This document shows, in pieces, positions 20,294 through 31,120 of a DNA stretch of 64,000 bases. Within the stretch, counting starts at the first letter, position 1, and every line of letters begins with the position of its first letter. This DNA is from Chloroflexi bacterium AL-N1 (GTDB lineage Bacteria; Chloroflexota; Chloroflexia; Chloroflexales; Roseiflexaceae), in the NCBI GenBank assembly GCA_013122435.1, contig WYDT01000018.1:79606-143605 (forward strand). Reading direction: 5' to 3'. Under the pieces are notes generated by a model. The model searched no databases. It saw nothing but the letters and a program-made list of their open reading frames with translations, and was not told the DNA's origin. Position numbers and translations under genes: made by a program.

Positions 20294-23200
20294 CTACTCC
20301 TCAGACCCGCCAATTTGGCGCTGTTTGCCACGGCGTTTCTCACGGCGGCGTCCCCCACGGCTAAGGCTTTGCTCATAGGTCGGTACTTGTTCCTGATTCT
20401 GGGTAATCAACTTAGTGAGCGCACTGACCGATGGGCCTTCGTAGAGACTCACCGCCGGTATCTGAATCCCAAACATATCTTTCACATGGCCGATGACACG
20501 AATACCGGTAAGCGAGTTGCCACCCAGATCAAAGAAATTGTCATAGACACCGACTTTATCGATGCCCAGCGTCTCTCGCCACAGATCGGCGATCTTGTGT
20601 TCAATCTCGTTACGTGGTGCCACATATGGATTGGGCAGGTCTGGTCTTTGATGCAGGCCACTCTGCTCAGCGGGGTGATCGGGCGCTGGTTTATGTGGAT
20701 CTTCCAGCGCAATCCACCGGGTCATACGGGTGGTCAGGTGTCCTGTCGATATGGCAATCTGGGGTACATGCTCCATGCTCAGAACACGCTGGAGCACCAG
20801 CATGGCTTCATCGGTGGAAATAGTGAGTTCCGTCTCCTGATCGTACTGCTCAGTTGTAGCCTGAAGCGCATCCCAATTCATGCTAATCCATGGCGTGGCA
20901 TTATATTGGCTTTGCTTGAGGGCGAACGCATCCATAAACAGATTTGCTGCAGCATACATCGTAAATCCTATCCCCCCAAGAATGGATGCCATTGATGAGC
21001 ACAATATGCAAAAGTCAAGCTGACGACCCACAAGGGCTTGTTCGAGTGCCAGTACGCCATGAATCTTGGCGGGAAAATGGAGTTCGCTATCTGCTGTATG
21101 GGCGTCCTGAATCGCACAGAAGAAAGCACGACCAACCAGCCCGGCAGCGTGAATAACACCATGCAGTGCACCAAAACGCTCATAGGTTTGTGCGATGGCC
21201 CGCTGTAACTCATCAGTCCGAGCGACATCTGCACGAGCAACCAATACCTCTGCGCCAAGTGACTCCAGTTCCTGCACCAGCGCAATACGCCGACTCACGC
21301 TATCGTCATTGGTGTGCGACGTGCGCCAGGTAGCCCAATCGGTACGCGGTGGTAGCTCAGTGCGACCAACCAGCACCAATTGTGCGGCAACGGTCTGCGC
21401 CAGATACCGCGCAATGATCGAGCCCAGTTCGCCAAAACCTCCGGTAATAAGATAAATACCCTGATCACGCAATTGTGGCTTTGCGGCATCTGTATCGGGG
21501 GTTGTTGGGGTAAAATGCTGTTCCCAACGCTGGTGGGTACGGTAGGCCACAACCGTTCCTTTGGTATTACCCAAACTATCCGCTACGATCTGGCCAGCCA
21601 ATCGTGTACGTTGATGATCCGACACTGGCAGGATGATGTCTATGCTTTGGCATGTGATGTGCGGATACTCCTGTGGAATGCCTTTACAGGGTCCAAGCAA
21701 GGTTGCCTTTTCGGGTCGCACGGCTACTTCTCCAGCAACACTGTGCAATTGGGTTGAGACCATGGTGATATGAGTTGGGTTGGTACTTTCCTGTGTCCCC
21801 AGGGCCTGCGCCAGATACAACAGGCTCTGGTAGCCACGCTGCTGGGCTGATTGCAGCGATGTTTCAGGCGTGCTTCTATCGTCTGTATGTGTTACGCTCC
21901 AGGCATGGATGATGTATGCTGGCAACCAATCACGCGCACGTAATTCGGCGACCATGATGTGATAGTGAGCGCGCTGTTGTGGGTCAATGGCGTAACCTGC
22001 AGCACCGATCTGCCGAAATTGGTCCTCCGTCGTAGTCGTAACACGCACAACCAGTTGCTGATGCTGCTCAAGTACGTTGGCAATCTCGGCCCCTACGCCA
22101 CAATCATCGACAAACACAACCCAGCAGGCGTGCTGGTTAGCCAATTGCGTCGTAAGCTGTGGGAGCGGTGATGGTTTCCAGACTGGTGTGTACAACCAGT
22201 CATTCAGTGGCTGTTTGCCGTCCAGTGTCGCTGGCTGAGCTGGTGCACTGGCTGCGTGTGGTTGTGGGTCGAGCCAGTAGCGTTGACGCTCAAAGGGATA
22301 CGTCGGGAGCGGGATACGGGTGCGTTGTTCAACTTCGTAGAGATGTGTCGCATCACATGGGACGCCTGCCAGCCAGAGTCGGCCCATCGCACCAAGCAGA
22401 ACCGCACGGTCCGGTTGCGTTTCACGGGGATGCCGCAACGATGATACAACAACCAGATCCGCAGTACGATCAGGATGTTGGCGGGCCAGTGTCGCAAGTG
22501 TCTGGCCAGGACCAACCTCAAGCAACAGAAGATGCGACTCCTGAAAGAGTACATGTAATCCATCAGCAAAACGCACCGCATGACGAAGATGTTTCGCCCA
22601 ATATTGTGGGTTGGTCGCTTCCGTATCAGTAATCCAGGTGCCAGTCAGATTCGAGATATATGGTATCTGGGTCGGGTGAAGCGTCACACTCTCCACCAGT
22701 TCCGTAAATGGCGCCAGTACCGACTCCATCATAGCGGAGTGGAACGCATGCGATGTGTGTAAACGTCGACAATCCAACCCCTTGGTACTCAATTGCCGAT
22801 CAAGCTGATCCACTGCTGCGGTTGGGCCTGACACAACGCACAGCATAGGGCTATTGACTGCAGCGAGCGATAGACCATTGTTGAGCAAAGGGCGCAGGTC
22901 TTCTTCAGGCAACGGAACCGCGAGCATTGCCCCACTTGGGAGTTCCTGCATCATACGTCCCCGTGCCGCCACCAGGTTGAGCGCATCCTCAAGCACAAAG
23001 ACCCCCGCGAGGCACGCCGCCACATATTCGCCGATACTGTGGCCAATCATCGCACGCGGCTGAATACCCCACGCCATCCAGAGTTGGGCCAGTGCATATT
23101 CGACCACAAACAATGCGGGTTGGGTGAGCCACGTCTGATTGAGCTGTTCTGTTGCTATGTCAGTGGCATCGTTCTGGGGAAAAAGGAGGTCTCTGATATC

Positions 23201-24916
23201 CAGACCTAGGTGCGGAGTGAGCAAGGATGCACAATGATCGAGGTGTTCCCGAAAGACCGACTCACTCTGGTAGAGTCCCTCGGCCATGTGGACATACTGT
23301 GCTCCCTGCCCCGAGAACATAAAGACGACAGGTCGCTCCACCGACTCGGCAGATGTCGTAAGGATACGCTCTGGATTATTCGTCTCCAGTACCTCTATTG
23401 CATCTTCGCGATCACGACACACAAACATGCGACGGTAGTTAAACTGTTGTCGTCCAACGTGTAAGGTGTATGCAACGTCGGCGATGTTGATATGAGGATA
23501 TTGATATAAATGCTCTTTGAGATGAACGGTCATCTGCTCTAGTGCAGTGCTCGTCTTAGCCGAAAGGAGCAACACATGCCATGGGTGCGTGGCATCATAC
23601 TCTGATATGGATGGTGCTTCCTCCAGAATGACGTGGACATTGGTGCCGCCCATGCCGAAGGAGCTCACCCCGGCACGACGTGGAGTCGGGGTGTTGTGCC
23701 ACTCTCGCCGTTGGGCGTTCACATAAAACGGGCTGTTGGCAAAATCAATACGCGGGTTGGGCTGTGCAAAATGCAGGCTTGGCGGAATAACCTTATGTCT
23801 GAGCGACAGCGCTGTTTTGATCAACCCTGCCACACCCGCCGCACTATCAAGGTGGCCGATATTGGTCTTGATCGAGCCGATGGCGCAGAACTATGTTTTA
23901 TCCGTCTGTACCCGAAACGCGTGTGTGAGCGCGGCAATTTCAATGGGATCACCGAGATTGGTTCCGGTCCCGTGTGCTTCGACATAGCTTATCGTTTCCG
24001 GATGCACATCAGCAATCATCTGTGCTTGGGCAACCACCTCCGCTTGGCCATCGACGCTGGGAGCCATGTAGCTGACTTTCACTGCGCCATCGTTGTTGAT
24101 GGCCGAGCCTTTGATAACCGCATAGATGGTATCACGATCCGCAACGGCATCTTCTAATCGTTTGAGCACCACTACTCCTGCACCGTGACCATTCACAAAG
24201 CCGCTGGACTGGGCATCAAACGCACGACAATGGCCATCCGCTGAAGTTGCCCCCCCTTCGTGATAGAGGTAACCTGCTTTTTCAGGGAAGTGAATGGATA
24301 CACCTCCAGCCAGGGTCATATCGCTTTCGTATGACAGCAAGCTCTGACAGGCCATGTGGACCGCTGCCAGCGACGTGGATGAGGAGGTTTGCACCGTCAC
24401 ACTGGGGCCACGCAAGTTGAGTTTATACGAGACTTCGGTGGTCAGACTGTCTTTATCGTTACCAATCGAAGCTTGCAAACTATCGACCGATGCGACCATC
24501 TGGATATGTGGCAGCACATTATTGAGCAGATAGGTATTCATGCTTTCGCCGGCAAACACCCCAATCCGGCCAGCATATCGTTCCGGGTCGTACCCTGCGT
24601 CTTCGAGTGCTGCCCATGCACATTCAAGGAAGAGACGATGCTGGGGGTCCATCAAGGCTGCCACGTGTGGGCTATGTCCAAAGAATGCCGCATCAAAATA
24701 GTCTGCATCCCCCAGTGCACCTCGTGCTCGCACATAGTTGGGGTTCTGGAACACTGTGGGATCAACACCAGACTCGAGTAGCTCTTCGTCCGAGAAAAAC
24801 GCAATCATTTCTACGCCGTCAAGCAGATCACGCCAAAGCGCGTGTACGTCTCTCCCTTCAGGAAAACGCCCGGCTAAGCCAACGATTGCAATACCATCGA
24901 GAGACTCATCTTGCAT
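20294..24916 (-). pseudogene. Type I PKS module KS-AT-KR-ACP, interrupted by in-frame amber codon; KS active-site Cys is Ser
   Basis: One 1541-codon reading frame (both stops counted) encodes a PKS module, but TAG at 23891-23893 (codon 342) stops it inside the KS. The frame is unshifted: codons after TAG resume directly with FCAIGSIKTNIGHLD, exactly where sibling KS domains continue. Translation would otherwise give a 341-residue KS fragment and an orphan downstream piece. A second oddity is Ser179: siblings read TACSTS, this one TSSSTS. His315 and the NIGHLD histidine are kept. The AT has GHSIGEY and HAFH (malonyl type). The KR is intact (TGGFGELG, with Tyr and Asn in MYAAAN), and the ACP has DLGGNSL. 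No other lesion appears in the downstream 1179 codons, so the stop is recent, a sequencing error, or read through. It starts 34 bp after the FAAL protein. Confidence 0.9.
23891..23893 (-). other. In-frame TAG stop inside ketosynthase
   Basis: On the minus strand the codons read AAA ACA TAG TTC TGC GCC ATC GGC. The sibling modules have Gly or Arg at the TAG position (EKQGYCAIGS, SNTRFCGIGS). A single C-to-T change from CAG or CGA-like codons could make the stop. Confidence 0.9.
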
Positions 24917-24950
24917 TCATACACTCCTTAGACAGTCATCAGTTCCTTTG

Positions 24951-27900
24951 TTAACGTATCCCCAACGTGCGCTTGCGTCGTTCGTGAAATGCTTTTTGTT
25001 TATTGGCGCGATCACTCAATGCTTCGAATGAAGTCTCCTCAGCCTGATCAGGGTTGAGATGGGCTGCCAATGCACGAACTGTCGGATGTCGGAACAGATC
25101 AATGAGTGATAGCTGGTTATGGCTCTGACGTAGTTGATCATGTACCTGGACTAGTAACAACGAGTGTCCACCCAGATCGAAGAAATTATCGTGAATGCCT
25201 ACTTTTTCGACTTGTAGGATCTTTTGCCATATATCAGCGATGGTACACTCGACCTGATTCTGGGGAGCCAGATAGCTCGTCTCCAGATCGGGACGCTCCT
25301 GTTTCGGTCGGGGTAAGGCTTTGACATCAACTTTTCCGTTGTGTGTCAATGGTAATGACTCCAGTGGAAGAATCATCGCTGGCAGCATATAATCCGGGAG
25401 TTTGCCCTTGAGATAACCACGGACATCGCGTACAAGGGCCGATTGCCACGACTGACCATCAGGCGGCTGGTATGCTGCTATCGGCACCACATACGCGATG
25501 AGCTGCACCTCCTGCGGGTTGTCGCGATGTGCAACCACGGTTGCCTCACCAACATCGACGTGTTGGCGCACATGGGTTTCAATCTCTCCCAGATCGACTC
25601 GATAGCCACGGACTTTAACCTGTTGATCAATACGGCCAAGGAAGTCAATCGTGCCGGTGGCAAGCCAGCGTGCCAGATCACCAGTGCGATACATGCGCTG
25701 ACCCGACATGAAAGGGTTGGGGATAAACGTGTTTGCGGTAAGTCGCGGATCGCCCAGATATCCACGGGCAAGACCATCACCAGAGATATAGAGATCGCCA
25801 GGACTACCGATGGGTGTGCAATGGAGGTATCTGTCCAAGATATAGGCCTGGGTATTGATGACGGGCTGTCCAACCGGAATGTACTGATTCACATACGTAT
25901 TATCAGCATGCACATAGTAGGTCGTCGAACAAACCGTCGTTTCGGTCAAACCATACCCGTTGGAAAGGGTAGTAGAATTGATTAGTCGATCAATCTGGTT
26001 AAACGATAAGGCTTCACCGCCGCTCAAAATCAAGCGGAGCTTTGGTAGCATATCACTCCGGTCATTGAGTCGGGTAATCATTGACGGCACCGTACTCAAC
26101 ATGGTCACCTGGTGACGACGTATCATCGCGTAGAGGGCCTCAAAATCAAGACTTTCAACATCGGTAGGCAGTACTAGCGCACCTCCAGCACAAAGCAATG
26201 GGAAGATTTCTCCGACAAAACTGGCATACGCGACAGAAGTAAGCGGTAGAATACGATCAGCCTCATCTGGTTCAAAGGAACGGAGGAATGAGGTGATCAG
26301 ATTCGCGATGCTCTTATGCGAGAGCACCACCCCTTTGGGCTGACCCGTTGAGCCAGAGGTGTAGATTACACAGGCCGCCGATCCGGCTGGTAGTGCTGGT
26401 GGCTGATATGATTGCACAGGTTGATAGTGTGCAATCATATCAGCATCAAGACACACAACGTGGGCGCGAGTCGCGGGGAGTGTCTGCTGTAGTTGGGTGT
26501 GTGTGAGCAGCACAGGCGCCTTTGTCTGCTCCAGGATGAAGGCAATACGATCTTCAGGGTATCCAGGATCAATGGGAATGTAGGTCCCACCAGCTTTGAG
26601 GACCCCTAATGAACTGGCAATCACATCGAGTGAGCGTTCAAGACAGATACAGACGCAGGTCTCCGGGCCAACTCCCAGGCTCTGGAGATACAGTGCTAAC
26701 TGATCAGTACGTACTACAAGTTCACGATAGGTAAGGCGTTGATCTTCGCAGATGACAGCGGTTGCCTCGGGCGTTTGCTGTGCTTGTGTGTCAAACAGTG
26801 CATGAACAGAGGTGGCATGTGGATACTCCGCCTGTGTGTCATTCCAGTCAACCAGCAATTGGTAATGTTCGGTAGCAGAGAGAAAAGAAAACGTGCCTAC
26901 CGCTACATTTGGGTATTCAATGAGCATCTCCAATAGTCTTTGGAGGTGGGTCATCATTCGTTGGGTCGTGAGTTGCTCAAACAGATCGGTATTGTATTCC
27001 AGCGAACCAATGATACGCCCACCAGCTTCGCCCATTGCTAGTGACAGATCGAACTGCGAAATGCGCTGCTCAAGTGTGATGGACTCAAATGATAGATCAC
27101 CCACCTCAATGCGAGCACCTTCTGCTCCTAACGCAAACGCTGTAAGACCGGCCTCGTCAAGCAGGTGGGTTTTCTGCAAGGCAAACATGACCTGAAACAG
27201 TGGTGAACGACTAAGATCGCGCGGGGGTTGGAGCCGCTCAACCAGACGGACAAAGGGATACTCCTGATGTTCAAAGGCTCCCAGCACAGTCTGTCGGGTG
27301 CGTTCCACCGCCTCCAGAAAATTTGGAGATTTTTCAAGTTTGGTACGTAACGCTAATGAATTGACAAAATACCCAACTACCCGCGCCAGTTCTGCACGAT
27401 TGCGACGGGCGGTTGGCGTCCCAACTACAAAATCAGGTTGATTACTGTAACGGTACAACAAAACCTGGAACGCTGTCAGAAGCACCATATAGAGCGTGAC
27501 ATGCTGCTGATCAGCAAAGATCTTCAGTTGTTGTGATAACACTGGATCAATCGTAAATGGCAAAACTGCCCCGTGATAGGTTTGTACCGGTGGACGGGCA
27601 TAATCAATTGGCAGATTGAGTACTGGTGGCGCATCGGCGAGTTGGGAATGCCAATAAGACCAGATCCGCTCACCAACAGGGCTGGCCAGCATTTCGACTT
27701 TCCAGTGCACATAGTCTGTATAGTATAAGGATGGTGGTTGCAGTGATGCAGCACCTCCACAAACTATCACAGGATAGAGGGTATGAAGCTCTTCCATCAG
27801 GATAGAGAGCGACCAGAGATCCGCAACGATGTGGTGGACGGAAACTAATAGCACATGTTCCTGAGATGACTGCTTGAAGAGGGACACACGAAACAAGGGC

Positions 27901-30326
27901 CCTTTTTCCAGATCAAAGGGGCGGTGGGCCTCGGCAACCAAATGTTCATGCATGGTTATATCATTCCAATCAGATGCCTCACATACAGTGAAGAAGATCT
28001 TTGATTGTGGATGAATATACTGTGACGGCACGCCATTTTCTGTCAAAATAGTTGTGCGTAACGCCGGATGGCGGTTGACGAGCTGTTGAAACGTCTCCTC
28101 AAGTGCTGCTATGTCTACTATGCCATGGATACGGAGTGCACTCGAAATGTTGTATGCGGCACTTTCTGGAGCCAACCGATACAGAAACCACAATGCTTGT
28201 TGACTGGGAGCAAGTAAGTGCACATCACCAAGATAATGACGTACAGGTTTGATAACGTGTGTATCAGCATGCGTAATCTGTGCAAGCATCGTACAAGCCA
28301 GATCATGAACACTCTGGTCTGACAAAAAGGTCGTCATTGAGAGTACAAGACCAAGATCGGTTTCAACCTGGTGTTGTAGTTCCACGGCCATAAGCGAGTC
28401 AAGACCACAGGCATTGATCGCCTGCAAGGTCACTATATGAGCCGATGGAACACGTAACATGTGTGCAATATGTGATTGGAGATATGCCTCAATAAGTGGA
28501 AGGCGGGCTTCTTCATCTGTTGCGAGCAGCGTTTCGCGTGATAGCTCAAGAGCCTTTTCTGTAGCACTATATGGCTGTGTTATGCTGCTTCCCCACAATG
28601 GTAAACTCTCGGTCAGAAAACCTTGCTTACAGGCGTGTCGTTGGATCTTTCCACTGGATGTTTTGGGGATACCACCCGGCTTTAACAGTACGAACGCATA
28701 GACGGCCAGTTCATATTCCTGGCTGATCTTTTGACGAACAAGCTGTGCTACCTCTGCAATATCAACTTTACGATACTGGCGCTCGACTTCGTACACGATC
28801 ACAAGCTGTTCTTCGCTGCCTATATCCACCGAAAATGCTGCCCCGCTTCCTGGCCGCAGTGCCGGATGACTCTGTTCAGCAGCGAGTTCAAGATCTTGTG
28901 GGTAGTAGTTGCGACCACGAATGATGATCAAATCCTTGATACGCCCTGTCACAAACAGCTCATCGTTATCGAGGAAGCCCAGATCACCAGTACGTAGGAA
29001 AGGTCCCTTGCCAGAGTCACTCAGACAGGCCTCAAATGTTTGTTGGGTTGCTTCTGTCTGATCCCAGTATCCCCGAGCCACACTTGGTCCGGTCACCCAG
29101 ATTTCACCAACTTGCCCAGACTTACATTGCTCATGAGTGTCAATATGAGCAATTACCACCTGTTGATCGAAGGTGCTACGACCACTGCCTACCAGTGTTT
29201 GTTTCTCACCTGTTCCTTCTTCACGGATAGCCTGGTGCTGGGCCAGCGCCACACTTTGAAAATTTGCAATCACTGGTGTGGTGTGTTTATCGCCACCCGA
29301 CACAATCAGTGTGGCCTCTGCCAAGCCGTAACAGGGATAAAATGCCTCACGACGAAAGCCGGACACAGCAAAAGCAGCAGCAAAACGATCCAGCGTATCA
29401 GCACGAATCGGTTCCGCGCCGTTGAAGGCCAGTTCCCAACTACTCAGGTCAAGGGTTACCCGTTCTTCCGGTTTGATTTTGCGGACACAGAGATCATAGG
29501 CAAAGTTTGGCCCACCACTACTTGTCGCACGAGTATCTGAGATGGTCTGTAGCCAGCGCAGAGGACGTTGGAGGAAGGTCACAGGCGACATGAGAGTCAC
29601 CGGAAAACCACCATATAACGGCTGCAAAATGCCCCCGATTAAACCCATATCGTGATATGGTGGGAGCCAGATAACCCCACGACTCTCAGGAGAGTGTCCA
29701 AAACAATGGTAAATGAGCGCTGAGTTGGCGAGCAGATTTCCATGTGACAACATAACTCCCTTGGGGGTGGCAGTCGATCCAGAGGTATATTGGAGGAATG
29801 CAAGTGACTGTTCATCAAGGTGTGGCGGTTGCCAGTCTTGGGCATACTCAGACAAAAGTGTGTCAGTTGACTGCCACTGGACATGATGGAACCCATCGGC
29901 TTGATGTGCCAAGACCTCAGCAACATGAAGAATAGCAGATGTGGTCAGGGCAATATGTGGACGTGCATCCTCAACAATAGCATTCAAGCGTGGTAATGTG
30001 CGTTCCAGACGGGCCGGATTGGGGGGATAGGCAGGAATAGCAATGGCGCCAGCATACAGGCACCCAAAGAAGGCGGCGATGTATTCCAATCCAGGTGGAT
30101 ACAGCAATAACACCCGCTCTCTGTATGCACCATGCTGTTGAAGCATCGCCCCAATGACCCGTGCACGCTGATCTAATGCAAGATAGGTGAGGCGTTCAAC
30201 TCCCTGCTCTCCATCCTGCAAAAAGGTATAGAGGCACTCGTGGGCTTGAGTTTGGGCTCTATGTTGTAAAAGATCGATAAGTGAATGAAATACCTTAGAT
30301 TGACCGCAAAGATGACGAATCGTCAT
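24951..30326 (-). CDS. Loading protein: fatty acyl-AMP ligase, ACP, then NRPS module C-A-T
   Basis: This 1791-residue protein should start the assembly line. Residues 10-590 are a fatty acyl-AMP ligase: LQYTSGSTATPKGVMLSH, LPPYHDMGLIGGILQPLYGG and PCYGLAEATL are diagnostic. It would activate a free fatty acid with ATP and pass it to the ACP (Ser644 in GLDSL). A C domain follows with HHIVADLW at 831-838 (Leu where Gly is usual), which N-acylates the first building block. The A domain runs from about 1180 to 1670 with YTSGSTGQPKG, YRTGDLARW and NGKVDVKALP; the T domain serine is Ser1722. In the A pocket the segment SVAYASFVGEIF places Ala1368 where the Asp that binds the alpha-amino group normally stands, hinting at a substrate that is not a standard alpha-amino acid. 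The ATG has AGGA upstream and faces the 795-bp AT-rich gap. Confidence 0.95.
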   Translation of the reverse strand: MTIRHLCGQSKVFHSLIDLLQHRAQTQAHECLYTFLQDGEQGVERLTYLALDQRARVIGAMLQQHGAYRERVLLLYPPGLEYIAAFFGCLYAGAIAIPAYPPNPARLERTLPRLNAIVEDARPHIALTTSAILHVAEVLAHQADGFHHVQWQSTDTLLSEYAQDWQPPHLDEQSLAFLQYTSGSTATPKGVMLSHGNLLANSALIYHCFGHSPESRGVIWLPPYHDMGLIGGILQPLYGGFPVTLMSPVTFLQRPLRWLQTISDTRATSSGGPNFAYDLCVRKIKPEERVTLDLSSWELAFNGAEPIRADTLDRFAAAFAVSGFRREAFYPCYGLAEATLIVSGGDKHTTPVIANFQSVALAQHQAIREEGTGEKQTLVGSGRSTFDQQVVIAHIDTHEQCKSGQVGEIWVTGPSVARGYWDQTEATQQTFEACLSDSGKGPFLRTGDLGFLDNDELFVTGRIKDLIIIRGRNYYPQDLELAAEQSHPALRPGSGAAFSVDIGSEEQLVIVYEVERQYRKVDIAEVAQLVRQKISQEYELAVYAFVLLKPGGIPKTSSGKIQRHACKQGFLTESLPLWGSSITQPYSATEKALELSRETLLATDEEARLPLIEAYLQSHIAHMLRVPSAHIVTLQAINACGLDSLMAVELQHQVETDLGLVLSMTTFLSDQSVHDLACTMLAQITHADTHVIKPVRHYLGDVHLLAPSQQALWFLYRLAPESAAYNISSALRIHGIVDIAALEETFQQLVNRHPALRTTILTENGVPSQYIHPQSKIFFTVCEASDWNDITMHEHLVAEAHRPFDLEKGPLFRVSLFKQSSQEHVLLVSVHHIVADLWSLSILMEELHTLYPVIVCGGAASLQPPSLYYTDYVHWKVEMLASPVGERIWSYWHSQLADAPPVLNLPIDYARPPVQTYHGAVLPFTIDPVLSQQLKIFADQQHVTLYMVLLTAFQVLLYRYSNQPDFVVGTPTARRNRAELARVVGYFVNSLALRTKLEKSPNFLEAVERTRQTVLGAFEHQEYPFVRLVERLQPPRDLSRSPLFQVMFALQKTHLLDEAGLTAFALGAEGARIEVGDLSFESITLEQRISQFDLSLAMGEAGGRIIGSLEYNTDLFEQLTTQRMMTHLQRLLEMLIEYPNVAVGTFSFLSATEHYQLLVDWNDTQAEYPHATSVHALFDTQAQQTPEATAVICEDQRLTYRELVVRTDQLALYLQSLGVGPETCVCICLERSLDVIASSLGVLKAGGTYIPIDPGYPEDRIAFILEQTKAPVLLTHTQLQQTLPATRAHVVCLDADMIAHYQPVQSYQPPALPAGSAACVIYTSGSTGQPKGVVLSHKSIANLITSFLRSFEPDEADRILPLTSVAYASFVGEIFPLLCAGGALVLPTDVESLDFEALYAMIRRHQVTMLSTVPSMITRLNDRSDMLPKLRLILSGGEALSFNQIDRLINSTTLSNGYGLTETTVCSTTYYVHADNTYVNQYIPVGQPVINTQAYILDRYLHCTPIGSPGDLYISGDGLARGYLGDPRLTANTFIPNPFMSGQRMYRTGDLARWLATGTIDFLGRIDQQVKVRGYRVDLGEIETHVRQHVDVGEATVVAHRDNPQEVQLIAYVVPIAAYQPPDGQSWQSALVRDVRGYLKGKLPDYMLPAMILPLESLPLTHNGKVDVKALPRPKQERPDLETSYLAPQNQVECTIADIWQKILQVEKVGIHDNFFDLGGHSLLLVQVHDQLRQSHNQLSLIDLFRHPTVRALAAHLNPDQAEETSFEALSDRANKQKAFHERRKRTLGIR

Positions 30327-31120
30327 TGTATATCCTGTTGTCCTGTGTTTTCTCGATTAAACCGATCAAGGTGCGCCATAATCACCACAAACTAACCGAA
30401 ACGTATTTTTAAACCACGAGCACAACAAAGCAACCTATATATAAATTTATTGGATAAAACAACATGGTTTCTACGCAATCAAAAAGATACGGTAAACGAC
30501 CTATATATTGAAATTACGTATACTATGATACTTTCTAAGAAGGGCAGTAAACTAAACGTGGGACTTCATGTTTTATTGAATCTAAATTTAAAGGAATACA
30601 GACCTTTACAACAAGATAATTATAAAACAAATTCAATAAAATACCTTTAATCGATAGGCATGAGGAAAATAAACCTACTAATTGTTCATACCTTTTAATT
30701 ATCAACGTGGATAATACACACAAAATTTTTCTTTTGAGAACTAATTGACATACGAGAGTATAGCGTATGAACGTTTTTTTGTCAATGGTATTTAGTCGGA
30801 GGTAAATCACGTATAGAACGCTTAAAAGGTTTACTGTTTCTTAAAAGCAGCAATATGCTCTTAGGTAGTATTAGTATCTTATTGGCACCAGAAGAGCATG
30901 TGTTGTGACAAAAGATCTGATTGCTGGAGACAACCAACAATAGAGTCAAAAAGCCTCCCTAATACGGGACGTATGTTACCGCAAACCCTATGGTCTTAGC
31001 ATATGTTTCATATAGAGGTTACTACATAGTACCACAAAAAATATAAGCTACCCAATGGGTTATCTGTGCGGCCATCTGAGCAGGTAGATCTGCCGTAGAA
31101 AGCAACATCAAAAAACAGCA
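30327..31120. promoter_or_regulatory. AT-rich intergenic region upstream of the FAAL loading gene
   Basis: About 0.8 kb without a convincing gene separates the terminating NRPS gene from the loading gene. It is clearly more AT-rich than its flanks. Short ORFs on both strands (30450-30650, 30535-30810) have low-complexity, AT-driven composition and no family resemblance. The segment most likely carries the promoter of the FAAL operon and the 3' end of the 31121 transcript. I could not pick out a strong hexamer pair or a classical terminator. Confidence 0.5.

Noticed and set aside
23834..23890. Break between the two PKS halves as a frameshift or gene boundary
   Set aside because: The frame is the same on both sides of TAG 23891-23893, and KS residues continue without gap or overlap, so it is a nonsense codon.
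9684..24916. Trans-AT polyketide synthase
   Set aside because: Every module carries its own AT with GHSxGEY and HAFH motifs.
30450..30810. Small ORFs on both strands of the AT-rich gap
   Set aside because: Composition-driven, Lys/Asn/Leu-rich and without motifs or ribosome sites.
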